Source of the DNA: Candidatus Nomurabacteria bacterium
Lineage (GTDB): Bacteria; Patescibacteriota; Minisyncoccia; Phycocordibacterales; UBA918
Reading direction: 5' to 3'
Assembly: GCA_943359405.1 (NCBI GenBank)
Contig: CALRHO010000012.1
Location: 1 to 15,464, forward strand
DNA: 15,464 bases
A program made the position numbers and the translations under genes. This document shows positions 1-6,039 of this stretch, piece by piece. How positions within the stretch are numbered: the first letter of the stretch is position 1; each line of letters opens with the position of its first letter. The notes under the pieces were generated by a model. That model was not told where the DNA came from. It searched no databases and worked only from the letters and a program-made list of their open reading frames with translations.

Positions 1-12
1 CAGTAGATTTCT

Positions 13-1482
13 ATGGAAAAGCCTGCCCGTTACCTCACCACTACCTTGCCGTACGTTAACTCGGACCCTCATATTGGGTTTGCGTGTGAAGTGGTGACAG
101 CCGATGCACTCGCGCGTTTATGGCGCGAGTCGTACGATGTGTTTTTTAATACCGGCACCGACGAGCACGGGCAAAAGATTGCGCAGAAGGCCGACGAGCA
201 GGGGCAAGATCGGCAAGTATACGTTGATCACTTCGCAGGTGAATTTCAGAAACTGGGGGCAGCGCTTAATCTCTCGTACGACAAGTTTATTCGCACCACT
301 GATCCGGCGCACAAAGCCGCGGCGCAAGCGATTTGGCAGCGTTGTGCCGAGCGCGGCGATATCTATAAGAAAAAGTATAGTGGCCTCTACTGTGTCGGCT
401 GTGAGTTGTTCTATAAAGAGTCTGAGCTCCATGAGGGAAATGTGTGCCCCATCCACCAAAAGCCGTGTCAGGTGGTTCAGGAAGAGAACTATTTTTTCGC
501 CCTCTCTCAATATCAGCAGTACCTCGAGGAGTACCTCTCGCGTGAGGGCGTTATTCTTCCCGAGTGGCGACGGCAGGAAGCGCTCGACTTTGTGCGCAAA
601 GGATTAGAGGATTTTAGCATCTCTCGTGAGAAGTCACGGCTTGATTGGGGTATTCCGGTACCAGGTGATGAAGGGCAGGTGATGTACGTGTGGTTTGACG
701 CGCTCACGAACTACATCTCAACCTTGGGTTGGCCGTCCGATACCGATGGCACCTTCGCTAAGTTTTGGGAGGGTGGGGAGGTGGTACAGCTTGCCGGCAA
801 AGACCAGGTGCGCTTCCAGTCAATTATGTGGCAGGCGATGCTTCGGAGTGCGGGCGTAAAGGCCACCGACCGCGTGGTTTACCACGGCTTTATTACCTCC
901 GGTGGGCAGAAGATGAGTAAGTCAATCGGGAACGTGATTTCGCCTTATGACCTCGTTGCCAAGTATGGCACCGACGCCACTCGCTACTTGCTCCTTCGCC
1001 ACGTCCATCCCTTTGAAGATACCGACGTTACCTGGGAGCGCCTCGACGAATGGTATACCGCGCACTTGGTAAATGGCCTAGGGAACTTAGTGTCTCGGGT
1101 TATGAAAATGATGTCCTCGTATCAAGAGCAGTACGCTTATCTTGGTGAAGTCGTATTCACTTTTGAGTTTCCGAATGTAAATAATGTTCTGTCGAAGGCA
1201 GAGGACTATCGCATGCACATTGCTGAGTATAATCTATCACTTGCCTTAGAAGAGGTGTGGAAGTTTGTTGGTAGAGGTGATGAAACTATTGCTGAAACTG
1301 AACCGTTTAAATTGGTGAAGACCAACCCAGAGCGAGCTATTGTGATTGTCGTAAAGCTGGTGCAGGAATTGTATCGAATTGCAATCCTGATTGCCCCGTT
1401 CATGCCAGAAACTTCACACAAAATCATCGAGGCAATTAAGGCTAATCAAAAGCCCGAAAACCTCTTCAGTCGTCTGTCATAG
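13..1482 (+). CDS. metG: Methionyl-tRNA synthetase (MetG)
   Basis: Class I aminoacyl-tRNA synthetase that charges tRNA(Met) with methionine in the cytoplasm. The 489-aa protein carries the HIGH-type signature H20-I-G-F and the KMSKS loop at residues 300-304. A single zinc knuckle is visible as C127/C130 and C145/H148 (C-x2-C ... C-x2-H), as in the shorter bacterial MetRS type. The Rossmann catalytic core and the helical anticodon-binding domain are present; the C-terminal tRNA-binding dimer domain of longer homologues is absent. An in-frame TAG at 4-6 shows the gene is complete at the ATG. No Shine-Dalgarno is seen in the 12 bases before it. It converges on the TrpR-like gene, with a palindrome between them; metG next to a TatD gene is a common bacterial pairing, here split by the repressor gene. 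Confidence 0.97.
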   Translation: MEKPARYLTTTLPYVNSDPHIGFACEVVTADALARLWRESYDVFFNTGTDEHGQKIAQKADEQGQDRQVYVDHFAGEFQKLGAALNLSYDKFIRTTDPAHKAAAQAIWQRCAERGDIYKKKYSGLYCVGCELFYKESELHEGNVCPIHQKPCQVVQEENYFFALSQYQQYLEEYLSREGVILPEWRRQEALDFVRKGLEDFSISREKSRLDWGIPVPGDEGQVMYVWFDALTNYISTLGWPSDTDGTFAKFWEGGEVVQLAGKDQVRFQSIMWQAMLRSAGVKATDRVVYHGFITSGGQKMSKSIGNVISPYDLVAKYGTDATRYLLLRHVHPFEDTDVTWERLDEWYTAHLVNGLGNLVSRVMKMMSSYQEQYAYLGEVVFTFEFPNVNNVLSKAEDYRMHIAEYNLSLALEEVWKFVGRGDETIAETEPFKLVKTNPERAIVIVVKLVQELYRIAILIAPFMPETSHKIIEAIKANQKPENLFSRLS

Positions 1483-1487
1483 AGTAT

Positions 1488-1515
1488 AAAATAGTTCAGT
1501 TAACTGAACTATTTT
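1488..1515. promoter_or_regulatory. Fourth operator-like palindrome, possibly also a bidirectional terminator
   Basis: This is a perfect 28-bp palindrome between metG and the convergent TrpR-like gene. Its inner 20 bp (1492-1511) are identical to operator copies 1 and 3 upstream of the repressor gene. Four A's precede and four T's follow it, so either transcript would form an A/T-rich stem followed by U's, and it could act as a weak terminator for both genes. The TAG stop of the TrpR-like gene (1509-1511) lies inside it. Sequence identity argues that it is a repressor-binding site; a terminator role is inference. Confidence 0.7.
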
Positions 1516-1928
1516 CGACGTAAACTTTTGCGAACCAGATCCCGAGGTGCTCGGTTACTACTGAGGTAGAGGGCGGTGCCAACCAGAGATAACAGGGTCT
1601 CCTTAAAATGCTTGTATGGTTGCGTGCTCGTACGTATGGTTTTAAGGAGTTGGTCATAGCCACCGTGCTCGAGTCGATTGGCGATTGCGTCGGCAGTGGC
1701 AGGACTGATAGCAAGGCTCTTGGCGACGCGATAGCGCGAATGTCCATCGCTGAGCATAATGACTGCCCCAAGACGCTTCATGAGCATGACTCGCTCCTCA
1801 TGCCCCAGTAGCTGGCCAAAGAAAATACTCGACTGTTTTTCGTTGAGACTGCCAATCAGTCGGTGGAATTGAGTTTGCAATAATTCTGCCTGGGATTTTG
1901 GTAACGGTCGTTTGTTGATGTTTGTCAT
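1509..1928 (-). CDS. TrpR/YerC-family transcriptional repressor
   Basis: A 139-aa DNA-binding protein resembling the TrpR-like YerC/YecD family. Residues 40-95 show the family pattern: the segment G42-HEERVMLMKRLG, then a helix-turn-helix around residues 66-90 (YRVAKSLAISPATADAIANR). A basic tail (RKSLRRK) follows. The ligand cannot be read from sequence; TrpR itself senses tryptophan, but no trp gene is nearby, so a tryptophan link is not shown. The start ATG lies only 2 nt from operator copy 1, and no Shine-Dalgarno is possible there. The probable start of transcription falls inside that operator, giving a leader of about 15 nt. Palindromes on both sides imply autoregulation. It sits between metG and the TatD gene, converging on the first and diverging from the second. 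Confidence 0.88.
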   Translation of the reverse strand: MTNINKRPLPKSQAELLQTQFHRLIGSLNEKQSSIFFGQLLGHEERVMLMKRLGAVIMLSDGHSRYRVAKSLAISPATADAIANRLEHGGYDQLLKTIRTSTQPYKHFKETLLSLVGTALYLSSNRAPRDLVRKSLRRK

Positions 1929-1930
1929 AC

Positions 1931-2030
1931 TAGTTCAGTTAACTGAACTAAGTATAGCAGTCCACTCACCTAGTTCAGTTAACTGAATTAAGTAGCGCAG
2001 TGCACCTACATAGTTCAGTTAACTGAACTA
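1931..2030. repeat. Array of three 20-bp operator palindromes at 40-bp spacing
   Basis: Copies lie at 1931-1950, 1971-1990 and 2011-2030. Copies 1 and 3 read TAGTTCAGTTAACTGAACTA, a perfect palindrome; copy 2 differs by one base (C to T at 1988). The starts are exactly 40 bp apart, so all copies lie on nearly the same face of the helix. The central AGTTAACT equals the centre of the E. coli trp operator as I recall it (CTAGTTAACTAG), which fits recognition by the adjacent TrpR-like protein. The array fills the divergent region between that gene and the TatD gene and could control both. Confidence 0.9.
1951..1980 (-). promoter_or_regulatory. Putative promoter of the TrpR-like gene, overlapped by operators
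   Basis: On the minus strand a good -10 hexamer TATACT lies at 1951-1956, in the spacer between operator copies 1 and 2. At an 18-bp spacing the -35 position (1975-1980, AACTGA) falls inside copy 2. The expected start of transcription, near 1944, falls inside copy 1. Occupied operators would therefore block both the -35 element and the start point. The -35 match to consensus is weak, so this is an inference from position. Confidence 0.55.
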
Positions 2031-2063
2031 TGTACCGAATACCTGTTGTGGTAGGGTATTGGT

Positions 2064-2909
2064 ATGACCTGGCAGTACATTGACACCCATGCACATGTAA
2101 ACCTATCGGCTTTTGCTGCTGATCGGGAGGACGTGCTTGCACGCACGCGGAAGGCGGGGGTGGCGCACATCAATATCGGTACCAAGGAGCGTACGAGTCG
2201 GCTTGCGGTCGAGATAGCCGACGCGCATGATGATGTTTGGGCAATTATTGGACTTCACCCAATTCAGACAACGCCGGGGGCTCATGACGACGAGGAGGTG
2301 GGGTCGGCGTTTGTCAGTCAAGGTGAGGTGTTCGATAGCGAGTATTACCGGACTCTCGCCCGGTCCTCGACGAAGGTGGTTGGTATTGGTGAGTGTGGGT
2401 TTGACTACTACCACTGCGACGCCAGTACCTACGAGGCGCAGGAGGCGGCATTTATCGCGCAAGTGCGCCTTGCAAACGAGCTCCAGCTACCGCTTATGAT
2501 CCACACCCGCGACCCCAAGCCCGGGAGTGCTTCGCCCACGGGACGGAGTGCCTACGAAGATGTGCTCGCCATCTTGCGGCAGTATGCGGTGGTGCCCGGT
2601 AACGTCCACTTTTATGCGGGCACCTATGAACAGGCGAAGCGGTTTTTTGATATTGGGTTTACGGTTTCGTTTACCGGCGTGATTACTTTTACCAAAGCTT
2701 ATGAAGAAGTGGTCTGCGCGGTGCCGCTGGACCGGATGCATGCTGAAACCGACTGTCCGTACGTGGCGCCGGTGCCGTATCGTGGTCAGCGTTGTGAACC
2801 GGAGCATGTGATGGAGGTAGTGAAGAAGATTGCTGCCGTTAAGGGTCTCTCAGAAGAGGCGGTGCGTGAACAATTGAGCGAGAATGCACAGCAGTTGTAC
2901 CGATTGTGA
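2064..2909 (+). CDS. TatD-family metal-dependent hydrolase (putative DNase)
   Basis: A 281-aa TIM-barrel amidohydrolase of the TatD/YcfH family, whose members are metal-dependent nucleases linked to 3'-5' DNA trimming and repair. Metal ligands expected for the family are visible: H9 and H11 (IDTHAHVN), E110 (GIGECGFDY), H147 (MIHTRD), H182 (NVHFYAGT) and D230 (AETDCPY). H65 lies in the conserved GLHP. The segment PVPYRGQRCEPEHV near residues 236-249 is the conserved C-terminal signature. Compared with compact homologues there is an extra stretch around residues 73-100 and another around 150-162. No strong Shine-Dalgarno is seen; an AGGG lies about 9 nt upstream. It diverges from the TrpR-like gene, with the operator array in between. 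The exact substrate is not determinable. Confidence 0.93.
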   Translation: MTWQYIDTHAHVNLSAFAADREDVLARTRKAGVAHINIGTKERTSRLAVEIADAHDDVWAIIGLHPIQTTPGAHDDEEVGSAFVSQGEVFDSEYYRTLARSSTKVVGIGECGFDYYHCDASTYEAQEAAFIAQVRLANELQLPLMIHTRDPKPGSASPTGRSAYEDVLAILRQYAVVPGNVHFYAGTYEQAKRFFDIGFTVSFTGVITFTKAYEEVVCAVPLDRMHAETDCPYVAPVPYRGQRCEPEHVMEVVKKIAAVKGLSEEAVREQLSENAQQLYRL

Positions 2910-2945
2910 GAATTTGCTAAGGTGGGAACAGGAAGGAGTAGGTAG

Positions 2946-3188
2946 ATGAAATTATTCACGAGATGTGCTGCGACAGCGCCACGTGAGTATGGGAAGTACA
3001 CGTGTGATTTACCTCAGGGCCACACAGGAGACCATATACACGTTTGCCAGGAGCAAACTTCCCCTCGGACACCGTATACCAGGTGGCACGTTCGATTGGG
3101 CGGTCTCTCGGCATGTAGTATCCCACCAAGAAGGTACCTGGAGAGGTACCGGCAAGCGCTGGAAGAAGAATCTAAGGCTCGATCGTAG
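2946..3188 (+). CDS. Small Cys/His-rich protein A (putative zinc-binding)
   Basis: An 80-aa protein of no family I can name. It has a good Shine-Dalgarno, AAGGAG at 2933-2938, 7 nt from the ATG, which is rare in this window. The N-terminal half holds C7, C20, H26, H30, H32 and C34. The segment C20-DLPQG-H26-TGD-H30 has the spacing C-x5-H-x3-H, of a kind seen in small putative zinc-binding proteins of actinobacteria and phages. The C-terminal third is charged and probably helical (RRYLERYRQALEEESKARS). It lies 36 nt after the TatD gene and 28 nt before a second protein with the same module, so the two probably form one transcript. Metal binding is inference; function is unknown. Confidence 0.7.
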   Translation: MKLFTRCAATAPREYGKYTCDLPQGHTGDHIHVCQEQTSPRTPYTRWHVRLGGLSACSIPPRRYLERYRQALEEESKARS

Positions 3189-3200
3189 GCGTGTGCCTAC
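3185..3200 (+). other. Hairpin between the two Cys/His genes
   Basis: A perfect 6-bp stem GTAGGC/GCCTAC with a GTGT loop. It contains the TAG stop of the upstream gene (3186-3188) and ends 3 nt before the Shine-Dalgarno ATAGGAGG (3203-3210) of the downstream gene. It has no T-tract, so it is not a terminator. It may separate or couple translation of the two genes. Confidence 0.5.
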
Positions 3201-3216
3201 CTATAGGAGGGTAGTA

Positions 3217-3522
3217 ATGTGTGAATTTGGTAAACGTTTATCAACCGGTAAGGGTGAACAATGCAACTACGCAGTGTTTCACTGCGACTCGGGAAAAAAA
3301 CTGTCGTGCCTTCGTCCCTCTCGTCACCCCGGGCCTTGTCTTAGTCAGACAAACCAGGAGCAAGTGTACCTGTGGTGCGGGCGGGTCTGCGAGGGGTGCC
3401 CTCGCCAGGGTGACCCAGATGCTGCAATTATCATTCGTAAATTTTCGGGTGATGCTCAAGCGGTGTTGGCGGGGAAAGTCACCGTCAGTTGTTTGTTCCA
3501 ATCAGAACATCAAGCAGGATGA
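3217..3522 (+). CDS. Small Cys-rich protein B (putative zinc-binding)
   Basis: A 101-aa protein. The start was chosen at 3217 because ATAGGAGG lies 6 nt upstream; the frame stays open further upstream, but that part overlaps protein A out of frame and has no such signal. It has nine cysteines: C2, C16, C23, C31, C41, C54, C58, C61 and C92. C31-LRPSR-H37-PGP-C41 repeats the module of protein A with identical spacing (C-x5-H-x3-[H/C]) and a conserved glycine. C54-x3-C58-x2-C61 may form a second metal site. Protein A and this protein look like diverged copies of one small domain. Neither a signal peptide nor a membrane segment is seen, so it should be cytoplasmic. Function unknown. Confidence 0.72.
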   Translation: MCEFGKRLSTGKGEQCNYAVFHCDSGKKLSCLRPSRHPGPCLSQTNQEQVYLWCGRVCEGCPRQGDPDAAIIIRKFSGDAQAVLAGKVTVSCLFQSEHQAG

Positions 3523-3529
3523 TGTAAAA

Positions 3530-3557
3530 CGGCGCGAGACCACTTTGGTCCGCGCCG
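3530..3557 (-). terminator. Terminator of the VanY-type gene
   Basis: The stem CGGCGCG/CGCGCCG is extended by GACC/GGTC across one bulged A, with the loop ACTTT. Read on the minus strand it is followed at once by TTTT (3526-3529). It lies 18 bp beyond the stop of the carboxypeptidase gene. It also begins 8 nt after the stop of the plus-strand Cys-rich gene and may stop that transcript too, though the plus-strand side lacks a T-run. Confidence 0.75.
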
Positions 3558-3575
3558 CTGTCTGTTTGGTGGTCC

Positions 3576-4526
3576 TTAATCAAAAATACTCACGAGATAC
3601 TCATCAATCTTCCGCTGTTCCCAGTCGTAGAAGTGGGCGCTGTCACGGTGCAGGTCGCGCGCGAGGTCTTCGCCCACAAAGCGCCAGTGCCAAGGCTCAA
3701 AGATATAGAAGGTGTTATTCTCGGGGTAGGAGAGAATAAAACCGTATTTATGTGCATTTTCAAGCAGCCATGCATACGTCGAGGTTTGGGCAAAGCTCTG
3801 AAAAGTGCCACTGGTGCCGGGGTCGGTGAGGTCAACGGCGGTACCGAGTTGGTGTTCAGAAAAGCCTTGGTCGGCTGAGAAAGTATTGGCACCACTGCCG
3901 TACTGCTGCGTATAGCCATCCTTTAGTTCATTTTGTTCATCAAAGGATCGGTAGGCCGAGATAATTTTAAGACTGACCCCGTCTTCCGCCGCGTCATCAA
4001 TCATTTCGGTCAGAAAGCCGAGTGCGCGAGCGTGGAAGTACTGGTCTTTTTTGCCAGGGAGGACATAGCGGGTGTCAATTTGGGTGAGTCGTTCGGGAAT
4101 GTAGTTTTCATTGAGGAAGTAGACCTTTGAGTACTTCTGGAGTAGTTCGCGGTCGGTCTTGGCGAGTTTGTCGAGTACGCCGACGGTACCAGCGAGGTCT
4201 TGTATCTGTTCCTCAAATTCTTGGTTGCGACCTTGCTCGCGTCGCAATGTGCGCTCGGTCTCACGTAGTTGTTCTTCGGTAATTGAGAGGCGGTAGGTAA
4301 GATCAGCAATCGTACTACTGGCCATTGTTCGTTCGGCTGCCAGGGTAGCGGTGGTCGAACCGTATTCGCTTAAAAAGTATTGGCGTTCCTGGAGAAGCAT
4401 TTCTTCGCGCGCGTTACCTTGCCAGGTTTTCCACGTGAGATAGCCGGTGCTTGCACCCAACATGAGCATTAGTACAAGGAGGCCATAGCCAAGAGCGGGG
4501 TAGCGCATTACCGTCAATTCTAGCAT
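3576..4526 (-). CDS. Membrane-anchored VanY-type D-alanyl-D-alanine carboxypeptidase (M15B)
   Basis: A zinc D,D-carboxypeptidase that trims the terminal D-Ala of peptidoglycan stem peptides outside the membrane. The 316-aa protein starts with one transmembrane segment (about residues 9-30). A probable coiled coil follows (about 40-130), then the VanY domain (about 135-310). The catalytic signature is complete: SAYRS at 190-194, S223-E-H225-x6-D232 (SEHQLGTAVD), and E277-P-W-H280 with H280 as third zinc ligand. The long coiled coil between membrane and enzyme suggests that the domain is held away from the membrane or paired with a partner. An alternative start is M7 (4508); neither start has a clear Shine-Dalgarno. 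It diverges from rpsF. In lineages without vancomycin resistance such genes usually serve wall maturation. Confidence 0.93.
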   Translation of the reverse strand: MLELTVMRYPALGYGLLVLMLMLGASTGYLTWKTWQGNAREEMLLQERQYFLSEYGSTTATLAAERTMASSTIADLTYRLSITEEQLRETERTLRREQGRNQEFEEQIQDLAGTVGVLDKLAKTDRELLQKYSKVYFLNENYIPERLTQIDTRYVLPGKKDQYFHARALGFLTEMIDDAAEDGVSLKIISAYRSFDEQNELKDGYTQQYGSGANTFSADQGFSEHQLGTAVDLTDPGTSGTFQSFAQTSTYAWLLENAHKYGFILSYPENNTFYIFEPWHWRFVGEDLARDLHRDSAHFYDWEQRKIDEYLVSIFD

Positions 4527-4561
4527 GGTCTCTGGGTGGCTTGAAGCGATGCGTTTTTCAT

Positions 4562-4582
4562 GGTAAGGTACGTCCCGTTACC
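4562..4582 (+). promoter_or_regulatory. Leader hairpin upstream of rpsF, possible bS6:bS18 control site
   Basis: The stem GGTAA/TTACC encloses 11 nt in which CCG (4575-4577) directly precedes the 3' arm. It lies 18 nt before the rpsF start. Many bacteria have an rpsF leader element bound by the bS6:bS18 complex and marked by a CCG next to a helix. The position and the CCG fit, but the stem is short and the match is by eye. Confidence 0.3.
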
Positions 4583-4600
4583 AAATAAACAACGTTTGTC

Positions 4601-5134
4601 ATGAACGACAACACCATGCCGGCGACTGAGGCCGAGCCCGTGGTCCACCGTGAACCGGTTGCCTACGAACTCGCCTTCCACGTACTTCCAACAGTCGCCG
4701 AAGGGGAAGTAGAGAGCGTCTTTACGTCGCTCAAAGAGCACATTACTAAGGCCGGTGGCGAAGTATTTGATACCGAAGCACCCGAGCGTTTCGATCTCGC
4801 GTACGAGATTGTAAAGTACCTCGAAGGCCGTAACCGTCGCTTCAGCAGTGCGTACTTTGGTTGGATTCGTTTTCGCCTTGATCCGCGTACTCTGGCGGCC
4901 GTGACTGAAGCGGTTGAAGGTGAAAAGCGTCTGCTCCGCTTCCTCTTGGTCCGTTTGACCCGCGAGGAGGAGCAAGCACCTTTCCGTTTCCATGAGTCAA
5001 TTGAAAAAACTCGGGTGACGACCATCACTGACGAGGTACTGCTCGATGAGGTAGTGGCCGAGGTGGAGGCTGAGGTAGTGGCCGAGGACGAAACCAAGGT
5101 CGCTGGTAGCGACGAGGCGGAGAAGTCAGTATAA
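4601..5134 (+). CDS. rpsF: 30S ribosomal protein bS6
   Basis: Component of the small-subunit platform, where bS6 pairs with bS18. The 177-aa product is longer than the 95-135 aa usual for the family. The ferredoxin-like core spans about residues 21-121 (YELAFHVLP ... LLRFLLVRLTREEE). A 20-residue N-terminal extension precedes it, and a strongly acidic tail follows, rich in Glu/Val/Asp from about 146 to 177. In E. coli a glutamate tail is added to S6 after translation by RimK; here an acidic tail is encoded directly. Gene order rpsF-ssb-rpsR supports the call. No Shine-Dalgarno is seen before the ATG; M6 (4616) is an alternative start. It diverges from the VanY gene. Confidence 0.93.
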   Translation: MNDNTMPATEAEPVVHREPVAYELAFHVLPTVAEGEVESVFTSLKEHITKAGGEVFDTEAPERFDLAYEIVKYLEGRNRRFSSAYFGWIRFRLDPRTLAAVTEAVEGEKRLLRFLLVRLTREEEQAPFRFHESIEKTRVTTITDEVLLDEVVAEVEAEVVAEDETKVAGSDEAEKSV

Positions 5135-5137
5135 TAG

Positions 5138-5156
5138 TGGGGTGTTAGCAACCCCA
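5138..5156 (+). other. Intergenic hairpin between rpsF and ssb
   Basis: A perfect 6-bp stem TGGGGT/ACCCCA with loop GTTAGCA begins 4 nt after the rpsF stop. No T-run follows, so it is more likely an mRNA-processing or stability element than a terminator. A perfect -10 hexamer TATAAT (5130-5135) overlaps the rpsF stop codon, but I see no -35 element at the right distance. Confidence 0.5.
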
Positions 5157-5175
5157 TAAAACCAGATTTCATCTT

Positions 5176-5613
5176 ATGTACCTGAATAAAGCCATGATCT
5201 TTGGCAACCTCACCCGCGACCCGGAGATGAAGGCCTTGCCAAGCGGTATGAGCGTCTGTTCGTTCTCACTCGCTACGAACCGTATCTACAATGATCGGGA
5301 TGGAAAGCGTCAAGAGTCGACTGACTACCATAACATTGTGGTCTTTGGAAAGCAGGCAGAGACGGTGTCAAAGTATCTTCAGAAGGGCAGCAGTGCGTAT
5401 GTCGAAGGCCGCATGCAAACCCGAAGCTGGGAGAAGGATGGTCAAAAGCAGTACCGTACCGAAATCGTTGCTGATCGGGTTCAGTTCGGACCACGCGCTG
5501 GTGGCGGTGGCGGTGCCCCCGCTGCTACTCATGGTGGTGCGCCAGATGACCGAGCACCAGGGCTGCCTGAATACCCTGAAGAGGAAATCAATCCTGAAGA
5601 CATTCCTTTTTAA
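5176..5613 (+). CDS. ssb: Single-stranded DNA-binding protein
   Basis: Binds and protects single-stranded DNA during replication, recombination and repair. The 145-aa protein has an N-terminal OB fold (about residues 1-108) opening with the typical MYLNKAMIFGNLTRDPE. A Gly/Ala/Pro-rich disordered linker follows (about 109-131). The acidic tip ends in PEDIPF, the conserved partner-binding peptide. The start at 5176 is fixed by homology; no Shine-Dalgarno precedes it. It lies between rpsF and rpsR as in many bacteria, 41 nt after rpsF. The last codons and the stop lie in the left foot of a long inverted repeat that fills the gap to rpsR. Confidence 0.96.
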   Translation: MYLNKAMIFGNLTRDPEMKALPSGMSVCSFSLATNRIYNDRDGKRQESTDYHNIVVFGKQAETVSKYLQKGSSAYVEGRMQTRSWEKDGQKQYRTEIVADRVQFGPRAGGGGGAPAATHGGAPDDRAPGLPEYPEEEINPEDIPF

Positions 5614-5736
5614 GGCACATCGCCCACTCATTGACTTTGTTGCCGTCGTCGTAAAAGTGCTCACTGTACACCCACGTACACCTCGCACTTTTACTCCTCG
5701 GCGCCTCGTCACTGAATGAGCGAATGCACCTTAAAA
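5608..5736 (+). other. Long rod-like inverted repeat between ssb and rpsR
   Basis: The gap folds end to end. TTTTAAGG (5608-5615) pairs with CCTTAAAA (5729-5736), CTCATT (5628-5633) with AATGAG (5715-5720), GCCG (5642-5645) with CGGC (5699-5702), and GTAAAAGTGC (5651-5660) with GCACTTTTAC (5685-5694). At the apex TGTAC/GTACA (5665-5669 and 5676-5680) closes the loop ACCCAC. The blocks are collinear and separated by small internal loops, giving an interrupted hairpin of about 130 nt. No T-tract follows it. It could be a transcript-borne control element between ssb and rpsR or a decayed miniature inverted-repeat element. Confidence 0.75.
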
Positions 5737-5776
5737 CTTGAAAAACAACCTCATTAACAATCTCTAAAGAAATCCT

Positions 5777-5989
5777 ATGGACAAAGTAGAACGACCAAAT
5801 CTCCATAAGAAGGCACCAGTCGAACACATCGACTACAAGGACATCACCCGCCTGGGTGCCCTCGTTAATCCGCACGCTCGTATCCTGAACCGTCGCCGTA
5901 CCGGCTTTTCAGCGAAAGCACAGCGTGAGTTGGGTACTGCTATGAAGCGAGCCCGCTTTATGGCCCTCATGCCATACATTCAGCACTAG
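5777..5989 (+). CDS. rpsR: 30S ribosomal protein bS18
   Basis: Small-subunit platform protein that binds 16S rRNA together with bS6. The 70-aa product is close to the family length of about 75. It shows the conserved core: DYKDITRLGALVNPHARILN, then RRRTGFSAKAQRELGTAMKRARFMALMPY. The basic central and C-terminal helices fit RNA contact. A weak purine stretch (AAAGAAA at 5764-5770) precedes the ATG at a usable distance. It is the last gene of the rpsF-ssb-rpsR block; rplI, which follows rpsR in many bacteria, is absent, and a strong terminator comes 15 nt after the stop. Confidence 0.95.
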   Translation: MDKVERPNLHKKAPVEHIDYKDITRLGALVNPHARILNRRRTGFSAKAQRELGTAMKRARFMALMPYIQH

Positions 5990-6003
5990 GAAGTCATCCT
6001 TAT

Positions 6004-6039
6004 AAAAACATCACCCCGACGCGTCGGGGTGATGTTTTT
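6004..6039. terminator. Strong bidirectional terminator after rpsR
   Basis: An uninterrupted palindrome centred between 6021 and 6022, with a G/C-rich core (CACCCCGACGCGTCGGGGTG) flanked by an A-run on the left and six T's on the right (6035-6040). With one bulged base the pairing continues outward through CTTAT/ATAAG (to about 5999 and 6045). It ends the rpsF-ssb-rpsR transcript and would work in either direction. Confidence 0.93.

Noticed and set aside
1483..2063. Insertion sequence ends formed by the palindromes around the TrpR-like gene
   Set aside because: The palindromes are identical, internally symmetric and multiple on one side, and the gene is a repressor rather than a transposase, so operators explain them better.
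2965..3216. Upstream extension of the frame of Cys-rich protein B
   Set aside because: It overlaps protein A out of frame, and a strong Shine-Dalgarno marks the start at 3217.
3221..3739. Plus-strand open frame of 172 codons overlapping protein B and the VanY gene
   Set aside because: It reads through the 3530-3557 terminator and into the antisense of the carboxypeptidase; basic and low in structure, with no start signal.
5130..5135. Perfect TATAAT at the rpsF stop codon
   Set aside because: No -35 or extended -10 element accompanies it, so an internal ssb promoter is not supported.
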